DNA of 64,000 nucleotides from Mucilaginibacter roseus. Lineage in GTDB: Bacteria > Bacteroidota > Bacteroidia > Sphingobacteriales > Sphingobacteriaceae. The DNA is taken from contig NZ_JAJPWV010000003.1 of NCBI RefSeq assembly GCF_021215455.1, positions 496,001 to 560,000 on the forward strand. The letters are read 5' to 3'. A program made the translations under genes and the position numbers. Every line of letters starts with the position of its first letter. The stretch's first letter is position 1. The notes under the pieces were generated by a model. That model made no database searches. It was not told the origin of the DNA and saw only the letters and a program-made list of their open reading frames with translations. Positions 17,490 through 25,952 of the stretch are shown here, piece after piece.

Positions 17490-18197
17490 ATGAATTTCAT
17501 CCGCATTATTCAAGAAACTGTTACATGGATAGAAAAGGTAAATCCTGACTTTGAAGTCAATCTATACCGGAGCCAGGAGCTATCTCCCAAAAGCTATTAC
17601 CATCAGATCCCTGATTATTTGAAGGGGAATGTTTTAAATGACCTGATCAGTAAACGCTCAAAATTATTACAAACAGCAAGAGTTGAGCTGATTCCAATTC
17701 CAGACTTAGGAGATTACGGGCGAATTATGTTTTTTGAAGCCAATGAAACGGTATTAGATGGTGCACCTGAAGATGTAAGCGCTTTTTTCATCGATATTGG
17801 CGATGCCCCTCCCTGGGATACCTGGCTTGCTATCGGATCTCAACTAAACGCAATTAATTTTCATCGGGCCGGTCACGAGTTAAATAGCGATCTTCTTATT
17901 GCCTGGGTGCCGAAAGCACAGTATTATTACGCTCAACAAGCATGTGAGGTGGCCCTTTTAGATAATTTTGCATGGCCAGCTAATGAATTTATTAGCGATG
18001 AGTTCAACGCTGTGAATAGTCTATTCCAAAAACCGGATAACATTATCCAACCCGAAGAACGCATTGATTTTGAGAACATACTAAAACAGTCAAAGATAAT
18101 AATGAGTGAAATAGAGGAAAATTCAAAATCGTACTATGAAAAACTACTTAGCGAAAATTCTAAGAAACCCTTTTGGAAAAGAATGTTTAAGCGTTGA
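17490..18197 (+). CDS. Hypothetical protein, 235 aa
   Basis: I do not recognise this gene. The product is soluble and acidic, without signal peptide or membrane segment, and ends in a basic patch (SENSKKPFWKRMFKR). A central region alternates strands and loops (ARVELIPIPDLGDYGRIMFFEANETVLDGAPEDVSAFFIDIGDAPPWDTWLAIG ... LLIAWVP in pieces), which recalls the small alpha/beta proteins annotated as immunity or SUKH-like. No diagnostic motif supports that. It is more AT-rich than the flanking genes and stands alone, followed by a broken DUF1304 gene. Coding status rests on the long uninterrupted frame with sensible composition. Confidence 0.7.
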   Translation: MNFIRIIQETVTWIEKVNPDFEVNLYRSQELSPKSYYHQIPDYLKGNVLNDLISKRSKLLQTARVELIPIPDLGDYGRIMFFEANETVLDGAPEDVSAFFIDIGDAPPWDTWLAIGSQLNAINFHRAGHELNSDLLIAWVPKAQYYYAQQACEVALLDNFAWPANEFISDEFNAVNSLFQKPDNIIQPEERIDFENILKQSKIIMSEIEENSKSYYEKLLSENSKKPFWKRMFKR

Positions 18198-18295
18198 AGG
18201 TTAATGGTTTGGCTCGAACCTAAAGAAGAATGCGATTATGGAGCTTTGATATTAATATTACCGCCGTATAATTGGCTTTAAGTGAGCATAGAACC

Positions 18296-18662
18296 TTATT
18301 TACTCAACCAAACAAACAACATCGCCAGCAGTGCCGGCATCGCCTGCATAAAAAATATCTTTCTTGATGCGGTAAGCGCACCAAAAATGCCTGCAACCGC
18401 TACACAGCCTAAAAAGAACAAACGGATGTTAATAGCATTCTGTGTCGTCAATCAAAAAAGACCATGTTAACCCCGCAACCAGGAAGCCATTGTAAAGGCC
18501 CTGATTAGCGGCCAAACGCTTTGTGGGTGTAAATAATTTCTTTGGCAAAGAAGTAGAGAACACCCTTTTACCTACGGTTTCCCAGGCAAACATTTCCATC
18601 CACAAAATGTAACAATGCTCTATTGCTACAAACGCGGTCAACACAATTGATAAAGTAACCAT
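18296..18662 (-). pseudogene. Frameshifted DUF1304 family membrane protein
   Basis: The first frame (18429-18662) gives the DUF1304 N-terminal signature: FVAIEHCYILWMEMFAWETVGKR and LAANQGLYNGFLVAGLTWSF. It stops at ECY. The second half of the same family is intact in a different frame: NIRLFFLGCVAVAGIFGALTASRKIFF, then QAMPALLAMLF, ending at a stop codon at 18296-18298. The frame changes within about 18428-18440. An intact DUF1304 protein of about 120 residues would have four membrane helices. The cause may be a recent one-base indel or a sequencing error. Confidence 0.85.
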
Positions 18663-18768
18663 TGTAATTTTTTTAATGTTCCGGTTCGACTTAAAAGCAT
18701 TGAATTTAAGCTTTTATTTTGACGGGCCGCCTGAATGTCTCTTTATTTTTAAATTTCATCCCAAGCTA

Positions 18769-18871
18769 TATATTTGCACTCCCTTCGGGATGTAGCGTAG
18801 CCCGGTATCGCGCCAGCATGGGGTCTTCGCTTCGCTCTCAATGCTTGCCTGTCGGCAATCATTGCTGGAGG
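18769..18871 (+). pseudogene. Interrupted 5' half of tRNA-Pro with its native promoter (left attachment end)
   Basis: Bases 18784-18824 are identical over 41 nt to 27912-27952. They cover 2 nt of leader and the tRNA-Pro from its 5' end through the whole anticodon loop. The match then breaks. After 38 unrelated bases, TGCTGGAGG (18863-18871) matches the next 9 bases of the tRNA, and the rest is lost. A perfect -7 box TATATTTG lies at 18769-18776, 10 bp before the tRNA start, so this looks like the original tRNA promoter left with a non-functional gene fragment. Confidence 0.75.
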
Positions 18872-18905
18872 CTAAAGATGCTTATATAAGTGCTCTTTCT
18901 TCAGA

Positions 18906-18940
18906 TTGTTTACTGTTTTGTTTACTACCGATCTGATACC
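18906..18940 (+). repeat. Left integrase-arm-like repeats
   Basis: TTGTTTAC (18906-18913) and TGTTTACTACCGAT (18919-18932), start-to-start distance 13 bp, then ATCTGATACC (18931-18940). The same pair with the same 13-bp offset recurs at the right end of the element. Confidence 0.6.
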
Positions 18941-19002
18941 ATAACGTTCAGTTATGGCATCAATTGCAGTAGTGTTGAACTCTACAAGAAAATTAACAAA
19001 CA

Positions 19003-19416
19003 ATGAGTACTCCGTCTCTTTAAGAGTACTCATGAAAGACAAAGTCGCTATTACTCCTTAAGCAACCTTTTAGTAAATCAAACTTGTAGATGGAGGTGTA
19101 AAGCAGATGATTGGAAACCTGCTTCAATAGAAGACAATGGGTTAGGTAGATTCCGTAAAACGTTTAAAGCTTATAAAGAGTGTAATGCAATAATAGAAGC
19201 TAAACTATCAGAAGCCCAGGCCACCTTGAAACGTTACGATGCCGAAGGTTTAGCTTTTAGCCTTGAATAGTTCGAGATTGACCTTAAGAAGAAAGAGCGA
19301 CCACAAATAACAAAACTTCAAGACTACTACGATTCCCTTATAAAGACATTAGATGAGCAAGGGAGGGCTGGCCTCTCCGGTTTGTATCTTGAAAATAAAC
19401 GTATTCTAACCATGTT
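19003..19416 (+). pseudogene. Tyrosine recombinase (integrase) remnant
   Basis: The start at 19003 gives MSTPSL, then a 2-nt shift is needed to read RVLMKDKVA, and another shift to reach CRWRCKADDWKPASIEDN. From about 19150 one frame reads RKTFKAYKECNAIIEAKL, then SEAQATLKRYDAEGLAFSLE, a TAG stop where a Gln codon is expected, and then FEIDLKKKERPQITKLQDYY, DSLIKTLDEQGRAGLSG and LYLENKRIL. This is the N-terminal SAM-like DNA-binding half of a Bacteroidetes phage-type integrase. The whole catalytic domain (R-H-R-Y) is missing; similarity stops at about 19416, where the next gene ends on the other strand. Confidence 0.85.
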
Positions 19417-19420
19417 TTTG

Positions 19421-20011
19421 TCACTGATAATAATTAGCATCTGCATTGACACTATTTACAGCTTTCAGTGTTTCCTCTAACGACGGGTTATTTGATAACA
19501 AGGCTGCTATAAAGGTGTTCCACTTTGCTTGGATATGGACATCAGCTCCATGATTTGCTTGGGTATCGTACACATGATGCATTTTGTTTAATTGCAATTC
19601 ATACTTATCGTAAATCGCTTTCACTTCTTCATTTACCTTTTTAGTATAACGAGCCGACTCCAATGCTAATTTGAGCTGCCTGGCAAAGTATTCGCATATA
19701 TTAAAGTGCCCCTGTTCGTGATTTAACAGCGGCGGGCATTCCCGCTCCTTCATCGACCATGATTTGGTAGGATCAACATAACTGTACACCTCAAACTTAG
19801 CAGTATAGCCGCTATCCTTAACCGAAGGATAATATCGGTAACTGTATTTCATTCCGCAATATACAACGGCCGATACACCACGGTTTGGTTCAATAGGTCC
19901 TCTAAAATTATTCCAGGTGAGCAGGGAATCCTTTTGCCATTTTATTTCTTGCGAAAGAACAGATGAGGTTTTGAAGAGTAGAATTAAAAAAAACACGTAA
20001 ATGTATTTCAT
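19421..20011 (-). CDS. DUF922 family secreted zinc-peptidase-like protein
   Basis: The product has 196 residues with a signal peptide (MKYIYVFFLILLFKTSSVLSQ). WQKDSLLTWNNFRGPI is the typical opening of DUF922 proteins, and LLNHEQGHFNICEYFARQL holds an HExxH zinc motif (His98, Glu99, His102). A conserved tail W...TFI lies near the C-terminus. The family is predicted to be exported metallopeptidases, with no known substrate. It is the last of a run of minus-strand genes inside the integrated element, and its 3' end abuts the integrase remnant, so the element was probably trimmed at this junction. Confidence 0.8.
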   Translation of the reverse strand: MKYIYVFFLILLFKTSSVLSQEIKWQKDSLLTWNNFRGPIEPNRGVSAVVYCGMKYSYRYYPSVKDSGYTAKFEVYSYVDPTKSWSMKERECPPLLNHEQGHFNICEYFARQLKLALESARYTKKVNEEVKAIYDKYELQLNKMHHVYDTQANHGADVHIQAKWNTFIAALLSNNPSLEETLKAVNSVNADANYYQ

Positions 20012-20175
20012 ATACCAATTGTTTAAATCGCATATATAATTTTATAAAACCTGGTGTATGAATTAGTAAGTGCAGCACGCTAAACATAGCAGGTTGCACT
20101 TACTTAATTAGGTGTTAAGAAATTTAGAAAAATAAAGCGCTTTTGAATTCGGTGCTAATAGTCATTTTTTCTGCC

Positions 20176-20631
20176 TTATAAACCATAATTTAAAAAAGCT
20201 TTTCCACCTTTAAATCTGATCCAGGAATCAATCTTATCGTCAGTAAAATGAAAATAATGCATAAAGCCGTTATCATTTAAAGCTATATAGGCTCCTTCTG
20301 CTGCATTTTGATTAAGAGCCATTACCTGTAAGCTATCAGGAGCTTCGCTATATTTTAAAATCTTCAAGGATTGAATATCTAAGGTGCGCAATTGCTGGCT
20401 TAACTCGTTTAAGCTTTTCATATATATTGCGCGCATTTCTTTATAATCACTGCTTTCCTTGTTATGTAATTTATCTCTGTTATTTTTGATAAAATGCTCG
20501 TATGCAATACTGTCAAAATCCCAGTTGCTTTCTTGTATATCCGAAAGAAAAGACTTCAGAACATTTTTCTGTGGTTGAGCACCTACTTTGACGCTCCAAA
20601 ACATTATGGCAAAAAATAAGATATATTTCAT
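20176..20631 (-). CDS. Hypothetical exported protein, 151 aa
   Basis: Unrecognised. It has a clear signal peptide (MKYILFFAIMFWSVKVGAQ), whose first residues resemble those of the neighbouring DUF922 protein. The mature part is mostly helical and charged (SFLSDIQESNWDFDSIAYEHFIKNN ... MRAIYMKSLNELSQQLRTLDIQ) and ends with an alternating strand region (GFMHYFHFTDDKIDSWIRFKGG). It lies in the cargo of the integrated element, between the JAMM-lipoprotein gene pair and the DUF922 gene. A partner or immunity role is conceivable from position only. Confidence 0.65.
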   Translation of the reverse strand: MKYILFFAIMFWSVKVGAQPQKNVLKSFLSDIQESNWDFDSIAYEHFIKNNRDKLHNKESSDYKEMRAIYMKSLNELSQQLRTLDIQSLKILKYSEAPDSLQVMALNQNAAEGAYIALNDNGFMHYFHFTDDKIDSWIRFKGGKAFLNYGL

Positions 20632-20740
20632 AGCATAAATTTTTAATTATTGACAAGAGCCAGTATTGCCCGGAGCATTTCCTGCTGTTGTTGCAGCACC
20701 CGATTGTCAATCTAACATTCTGACGTATAGATTAAATTCA

Positions 20741-21358
20741 CTATGGATTAATGTTATAATTAATTAAATACTCTCCGGTATTTGATATATAAATCGAAGT
20801 GGTAAATCCCCAATAAATTAAAGTTAGATCGGAGTTTTTTATTTTTTTGGTAGCTGGCATGCCTTGTCTTTTTTTAGCCTCTATGAAATCATTGATTATT
20901 TCTTTGGATTGACGTTTTTGTTCGGGATCAATTGATTTTGCTATCAAGCCTAAAATTTTTTTTCGCGAAGTCCGATTATAGTGAAGATTTATATATTTTT
21001 TTAATCCGCTATCATAAATCAATACTAACTTTTTGTTCACAAACGTGTAAAAAGGAGGAAGCATGCTATCTTCATCCAACTCCTGAATCGCTGGGGTCAG
21101 CAGGTATCTTGCGCTCATGTTATCTTTTAAAGCAGTCGAATAATCAACGATTATATATCCATAACCTCTTTTGAATGCAGAGTCTAACTTTACGCGTGTG
21201 TCAATCAGTTTCTCAATTTCTTGTTTTACAACCGAATCAGTCAATGATACCTGTTGTATTTTAAGACTATCAGATTGAACGGAGCAGCTTGAATATACTA
21301 TACCGAATACAATTAGATGTAATCTCGTTAAATATTTAATTATTGGACTATTGTGCAT
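20741..21358 (-). CDS. Hypothetical exported protein or lipoprotein, 205 aa
   Basis: Unrecognised. The N-terminus has a hydrophobic stretch (LHLIVFGIVYSSCSVQ) with a Cys at position 25; the residues before it make only a poor lipobox, so either lipoprotein or Sec-cleaved export is possible. The mature protein mixes helix and strand: RYLLTPAIQELDEDSMLPPFYTFVNKKLVLIYDS in pieces, then a C-terminal LTLIYWGFTTSIYIS. Its start overlaps the end of the upstream JAMM-lipoprotein gene by 19 bp, so the two are translated from one transcript and probably act together. By position it is the best candidate for a cognate partner or immunity protein. Confidence 0.7.
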   Translation of the reverse strand: MHNSPIIKYLTRLHLIVFGIVYSSCSVQSDSLKIQQVSLTDSVVKQEIEKLIDTRVKLDSAFKRGYGYIIVDYSTALKDNMSARYLLTPAIQELDEDSMLPPFYTFVNKKLVLIYDSGLKKYINLHYNRTSRKKILGLIAKSIDPEQKRQSKEIINDFIEAKKRQGMPATKKIKNSDLTLIYWGFTTSIYISNTGEYLINYNINP

Positions 21359-22749
21359 AATTGATTATTGCTCCCTTGCTGTTCAAGTTGTGGGTGTTCA
21401 CTATTTTTTGTAAAACTACCAAGTGCATAACAACCCAAAATATAATTTCTAAGAGTCGGAAATTTTACAGCCATATCATGATCTGATGAGCTTAGATTAT
21501 ACCCTGTTACGCCATCAGTACTTTCAGTTGTATTACAGGGATGTGTATGTAAAGTAGCCTTAACAGGAATGTAATATCGCGGACCTCCAGATATTATACC
21601 TTGATACTGCTGACCCGGAGCACCATCAGTAGATGGGTAATAATAATATACAATTCCAGTATCTGGATCTCTAATCAAACCTTTAAAACTCCCTCCATTG
21701 GGTCCAGTGACAGCAATAACCATTAATTTTCCATCCTGACTAACAAGAGCGATAACCTCTTTACTATGATTCTGGGATAGCGATTCTACACTCGAAATAC
21801 CATTACAAACTGAGCTATATTCAAATAATGGCTTGTTTCCGGGTGCCACATAATTTGTTAGTAGTAAGTTGTCAAGTCTTGCAGATACAGAATTGTTTCC
21901 ACCTGTTGTACCCCCTCCTGTATTAGGCGGCGGATTACCACCTGGACCAGTAGTACCACCAGTATTAGTTCCACCGCCACCACCTGCAGTGCTTGTAACA
22001 TTAACTACAGACAAATCTCCGCCCATTCCGCTGGTAACTCCGCTTCCGCTCCCATCAGCCGCTACACGCAACCTGCCACTTGGTGTAAACAAGTATTTGT
22101 AGTTAGTAATTGTAAAGCTGCCTGTGCTTGTTTTACTCAACGTACTTAAATACAAAGGTATTTTTTCAACTGAGGCGGGTTCGGCAAATGTTACTTTTCG
22201 GGTAATGGCTGCATTAGTAAGTTTAACTGCGCCATCTTCAAAAATACTTCCACCCTTCCAGCGGTAATTTAAATCGTAGTGAATTATCGCGCCATTAAAA
22301 CCGCTGATGGATGTATTTTTATTGTTCAGGATCAGCTTGTCCTGCTCTCTTTCAACACTGTAGTTTAGGCCTACAAATTCAGTTATTTCAGCATTTTCTA
22401 CTTCGTCCCCACTCATTTCAAATAAAAACAGCCTGCTAATAGTAACATTTAGCTGATCAATGTAATCAATAGCGGTGGGCACGGCTACATATTCATTACC
22501 TCCTGCGGCTTTCAACGTCCAGGCCTGATCCCACAGCGGGTTAAGCGTTACAAAACCCGGTTGCTTTGAATTTTCGGTAAGGTGTTTGGCAATAAACTTC
22601 GCGTTATAAATTTTGGCCGATTCTAATTTTACGGCGGATACCTTTGGTATTTCGGTATCAATAATTTGCCCAATTTCTTTCCGGCAGGCAAAAAGCACCA
22701 AACATAGTGCGCACACTAAGCTGAGCAATGATAAACTTCGCTTTTTCAT
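21340..22749 (-). CDS. Lipoprotein with Gly-rich linker and C-terminal JAMM/JAB-like domain
   Basis: The product has 469 residues. The signal ends in a good lipobox (LVLFAC, Cys22). Residues 30 to about 245 form a beta-rich region (KFIAKHLTENSKQPGF, PLWDQAWTLK, YDLNYRWKGG). A Gly/Thr/Pro-rich linker of about 40 residues (GGTNTGGTTGPGGNPPPN) follows. The C-terminal domain has an early Glu (SKEVIALVSQDG), then LHTHP with His401 and His403, then SSSDHDMA with Ser420 and Asp423. That order matches the zinc-binding JAMM set, as in JAB/DUF4329-type domains. Linker plus terminal enzyme domain recalls polymorphic effectors. The activity, peptidase or other, is not proven. It overlaps the next gene by 19 bp. 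Confidence 0.75.
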   Translation of the reverse strand: MKKRSLSLLSLVCALCLVLFACRKEIGQIIDTEIPKVSAVKLESAKIYNAKFIAKHLTENSKQPGFVTLNPLWDQAWTLKAAGGNEYVAVPTAIDYIDQLNVTISRLFLFEMSGDEVENAEITEFVGLNYSVEREQDKLILNNKNTSISGFNGAIIHYDLNYRWKGGSIFEDGAVKLTNAAITRKVTFAEPASVEKIPLYLSTLSKTSTGSFTITNYKYLFTPSGRLRVAADGSGSGVTSGMGGDLSVVNVTSTAGGGGGTNTGGTTGPGGNPPPNTGGGTTGGNNSVSARLDNLLLTNYVAPGNKPLFEYSSVCNGISSVESLSQNHSKEVIALVSQDGKLMVIAVTGPNGGSFKGLIRDPDTGIVYYYYPSTDGAPGQQYQGIISGGPRYYIPVKATLHTHPCNTTESTDGVTGYNLSSSDHDMAVKFPTLRNYILGCYALGSFTKNSEHPQLEQQGSNNQLCTIVQ

Positions 22750-22883
22750 TTAAGTGTTTAGATAAGGCTTACTTATAGGTTAGATAAGGAAGCGGTAAGG
22801 TTAATTTAAGGTTTGTTGTTTGTTTAATTACGCCAATTGGTTATATGAAGATATTAACTTTAAAATAAAAACCACGATAAAAG

Positions 22884-23093
22884 TTAATATCTTTTTGAAG
22901 GATCAAATAATTCCATAGGATGACTTTGCTGGTAAAAGAACAGCGGAATTTTAATAGTTTGTAAAAAATAGAAATTGAATGCAATTATCAGGTTGGCTAT
23001 TATTATTATCATTAATAATAATAGCCCAAGCTTTGTATGCACACTTTTGTTGCCGGCTATTATATTATTAAGTCTATTGCACGTCATAGTCAC
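22884..23093 (-). CDS. Possible small membrane protein, 69 aa
   Basis: The frame opens 20 bp inside the end of the upstream glycosyltransferase gene and holds one strong hydrophobic helix (LGLLLLMIIIIANLIIAFNFYFL) followed by a polar tail. No family is recognised. AT-rich DNA often yields such frames by chance, so the call rests only on the coupling overlap and a plausible single-helix layout. Confidence 0.3.
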   Translation of the reverse strand: MTMTCNRLNNIIAGNKSVHTKLGLLLLMIIIIANLIIAFNFYFLQTIKIPLFFYQQSHPMELFDPSKRY

Positions 23094-24351
23094 CTCTTTT
23101 AATTATTTCGTTTCGCATTTTTTGCTTTAGCTCAACAGCGTTTTGCCATACCCAAAGATGTACAGACGTGTAAGTTAAAAAGTAAATGATATATATAGCG
23201 AAAAGGCCCTTGTAATATAACTTTTGCACCCTGCGGGCCTTATTTAATAGCTCACTGCCAGCAACGCAAAGCAGCCACAATAAACCTATTGATGCGATGT
23301 AGGCATATCTATCGGCAACTATGGAGTGGCGCGACAAAGATACCAGGTTACAAACCATTATAATGTGTGCAAAAAAAAAGCCTGCTCCAAAAAGAACGTG
23401 CTTTTGGAGCAATATGTGCCTTAAAAAATATGTTGCTAATATGATACATACCGGAAACAACCATAACCACATTGGTGGACTGTTACCCGGAAGAAAAGGA
23501 AATGGATAAACGTAACAGAGATTTACCGGCAATAATATTTGGGTAAAATATTCTGATACTGTGTAAAATGATAACAGCAACCTATCCGTTAATTCATAAC
23601 TTTCCGTAGAAATAAACACAAAACGGCCTTGCGACTGAAACGAGGCCAGCACGAAAAGAAATGACAACAACAACGGCGGCATTTTTTCCCACCAAAGCAG
23701 GGCCCTTTTAAACTCGCGGCCGTATAAGTTATCCAAAAGCAGCATAGCAAGCGGCAGCGTTAGGGCTTGCTCTTTAGCAGCGAATGATAGTATAAAGCAT
23801 ACAAGCGTATAATAGTAGTATTTTGAACATACCGACTTAATATACTTTACATAAAATATTAGTGATAACAGATAAAAAAAAGCGTATATAAGTACTTTTG
23901 ATGCTGCTATCCAGGCAACAGGTTCAAGGTTTATCGGGGCAATTAAAAATAGCAGTGCGGTTATAAAGGAAATATGCTTCTTGCCGGATGCTTCTGTAAA
24001 TAATTTCTCTGTTATTTGATTAACAAACAGGTATACAAGCACACTGTTTGCGATATGTATAACCATGCTGCACGCATGAAAATAAGCTGGTTTATATCCA
24101 AAAAATTCAAAAATAGCTGAATAATAAAGTTGATTTAAAGGAGCATATTGGCTATAATAAAATTCGGTTATTATTGCTATTATGTTCTTAATTGCCAGGC
24201 CACTCTCAGTATATCGGTTTAATACATAAATTTGGTCGTCCCAACCAATTAAAAAACTAAAAGTTAATAATGGCGCAAATACAACTATGCCTGCCAGGCA
24301 TAGTTGGGTTATATGATGGCTGAAAAAGTTTTTAAGTAATTTAGCGTTCAT
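23074..24351 (-). CDS. GT-C type membrane glycosyltransferase, TMTC/PMT-like
   Basis: The product has 425 residues with about ten membrane helices. The first external loop starts with GWDDQIYV (Asp38-Asp39), the acidic pair typical of GT-C enzymes that use polyprenyl-phosphate sugars. SQYAPLNQLYYSAIFEFFGYKPAYFHACSMVIHIANSVLVY in pieces matches the opening of TMTC-type O-mannosyltransferase-like proteins. NLEPVAWIAASK and a conserved RYAYIASIGLLWLL loop lie later. It lacks the TPR repeats of larger relatives. It is divergent from another GT-C gene 18 bp from its start region, inside the tRNA-Pro element. Sugar and acceptor are unknown; protein or lipid glycosylation at the inner membrane is likely. 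Confidence 0.75.
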   Translation of the reverse strand: MNAKLLKNFFSHHITQLCLAGIVVFAPLLTFSFLIGWDDQIYVLNRYTESGLAIKNIIAIITEFYYSQYAPLNQLYYSAIFEFFGYKPAYFHACSMVIHIANSVLVYLFVNQITEKLFTEASGKKHISFITALLFLIAPINLEPVAWIAASKVLIYAFFYLLSLIFYVKYIKSVCSKYYYYTLVCFILSFAAKEQALTLPLAMLLLDNLYGREFKRALLWWEKMPPLLLSFLFVLASFQSQGRFVFISTESYELTDRLLLSFYTVSEYFTQILLPVNLCYVYPFPFLPGNSPPMWLWLFPVCIILATYFLRHILLQKHVLFGAGFFFAHIIMVCNLVSLSRHSIVADRYAYIASIGLLWLLCVAGSELLNKARRVQKLYYKGLFAIYIIYFLTYTSVHLWVWQNAVELKQKMRNEIIKRGDYDVQ

Positions 24352-24407
24352 TTAGGTAAAGGTTAGGCTTGCTTTACAAAATTGTATATTTTAGTTATTT
24401 ATACAAC

Positions 24408-25952
24408 ATGAAACCTAAACTATTTTCACTTAAAGCAAATTGGCCTTTCTTTGCATGCAGTATCTTACTTTGTTATTTACTATGCTGCTGGATTTATAAA
24501 TTAGGTACCTTGCCCGGATTACACGGAGATGAGGCATGGTTTGGTTTAGATGCATGCAGCATGATGGCCAAGCCTTCAACCCGGCTTAACGGCATGAATT
24601 ACTACACGGGTATCTTACAAACTTTAATAACCAAGTTCGCCTTTACTATTGCAGGCATTAGCGTTTTCAATCTCAGAATAAGCGGTGTCATTTTCAATTT
24701 ATTGGGCATTTTAATAATATGCCGCGTTCTCTGGCAAAATTTATCTGCTAAACAAGCTGTTATTTTTTTACTGTTTACCAGTCAATCTGCTTTGCTTATC
24801 TGCTCTCCTAAGGTAGCTTGGGAGGTAAATACATTCACTGTACTTTTTTCCTCAATATTGTTGACAGCAATTGTCCAGCTTTTAAAAAATGAGAATTCTC
24901 CGCCAATATGGATTTTTATTTCGCTGTTTATTAGTGTACTCGGCTCTTATAACCATATTATTTTCTCTGCAGTTCCTGTTGCCTTAATGGTGGCTTTTGG
25001 AGCGGGTTACTTGCATTACAAAAGAAAAGTATATGGAAAGCTGTCTGCGTTGTTTGCTCTATCTGTAATTGACATCTCGTTACAGTTGTTATTTTTTAAG
25101 TACGGTGAAGATCAGTTAATCCCGAACTTGATGATTTATTTAACAGGGGTCAGCTTATTGCTTCTTTTTCAAACTTATCTTGTATCTACATTAAAATTTG
25201 ATTTCTTAAATTCCCTTAGAATTAATATCAATAAAAAGCTTGTAGCGGCAATAGCATTCGGAATTACTATTCCATTCCTTTATTATCATGGCAAAGCATT
25301 TTTTGAGGTATTGGCCGGTTATAAAATTTACATGCAGCAATATTCTATTGAAAGCGGCAAATTGATTATTGTGTCATGCGGTTTTATAGCCAGCTCAATT
25401 GTACTTTACTTAGCAGTTAAATTACGTACTTATCTTTTTTCGGGGGTAGATAAATATTTACCGGCAATATTTATTTTAAGCTACATCGGCGTTTTCAGCT
25501 TGTACACAACATTTAATTCTTACAGGTATTACCTGGAACTAAGTTTAATATTTGCCCTGTTCATCGCGCTTACTTTTAATAATTTTAGCGATTTAGCAGT
25601 ACTTAACAAGGCGTTAATTTATACACTCGCTATTTCATTAGCTATAACGCTTTACGTTCAAATAAAACTATTAAATGTAAATCACCAAAAAGCACTAACT
25701 TTCAGTATCGGAAAAGGTTATCAGGAAACCTCCGCCCATTTTATTACAAAAGGCCCGCTGGTGGAATTTTTAACCGCAAATAAAATTGACTCTTTGGTTA
25801 TTTTGAACAGTCAGCCTTACTTTATTAAAATGCCTGTTGATTTTTATAAAAAAGTGAAGCCCTGGCCCGTAACACCTGGGGCAAAAGCTGTGATCATGTA
25901 TCAAAGCACTGATATAAACAAGGATGGAATTTTGTGCTTTATTGCCGAGTAG
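24408..25952 (+). CDS. GT-C type membrane glycosyltransferase, ArnT/PMT-like
   Basis: The product has 514 residues with many membrane helices. After the first helix comes GLHGDEAWFGLDA (Asp41-Glu42), the periplasmic acidic motif of family-39/83-like transferases. I chose the ATG at 24408 (MKPKLFSLK) because it places a normal positive segment before the first helix; the frame is open for 13 further codons upstream. The C-terminal periplasmic part (DSLVILNSQPYFIKMPVDFYKKVKPW) is short. It overlaps the convergent GT22-like gene by 14 bp at the 3' end. Substrate unknown. Confidence 0.75.
   Translation: MKPKLFSLKANWPFFACSILLCYLLCCWIYKLGTLPGLHGDEAWFGLDACSMMAKPSTRLNGMNYYTGILQTLITKFAFTIAGISVFNLRISGVIFNLLGILIICRVLWQNLSAKQAVIFLLFTSQSALLICSPKVAWEVNTFTVLFSSILLTAIVQLLKNENSPPIWIFISLFISVLGSYNHIIFSAVPVALMVAFGAGYLHYKRKVYGKLSALFALSVIDISLQLLFFKYGEDQLIPNLMIYLTGVSLLLLFQTYLVSTLKFDFLNSLRININKKLVAAIAFGITIPFLYYHGKAFFEVLAGYKIYMQQYSIESGKLIIVSCGFIASSIVLYLAVKLRTYLFSGVDKYLPAIFILSYIGVFSLYTTFNSYRYYLELSLIFALFIALTFNNFSDLAVLNKALIYTLAISLAITLYVQIKLLNVNHQKALTFSIGKGYQETSAHFITKGPLVEFLTANKIDSLVILNSQPYFIKMPVDFYKKVKPWPVTPGAKAVIMYQSTDINKDGILCFIAE

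Noticed and set aside
20641-20703. Minus-strand tail reading SGAATTAGNAPGNTGSCQ before a stop codon, in the gap between two element genes.
   Set aside because: The frame is closed by a stop just upstream, so only 19 codons exist; it may be a trimmed gene end but cannot be supported.
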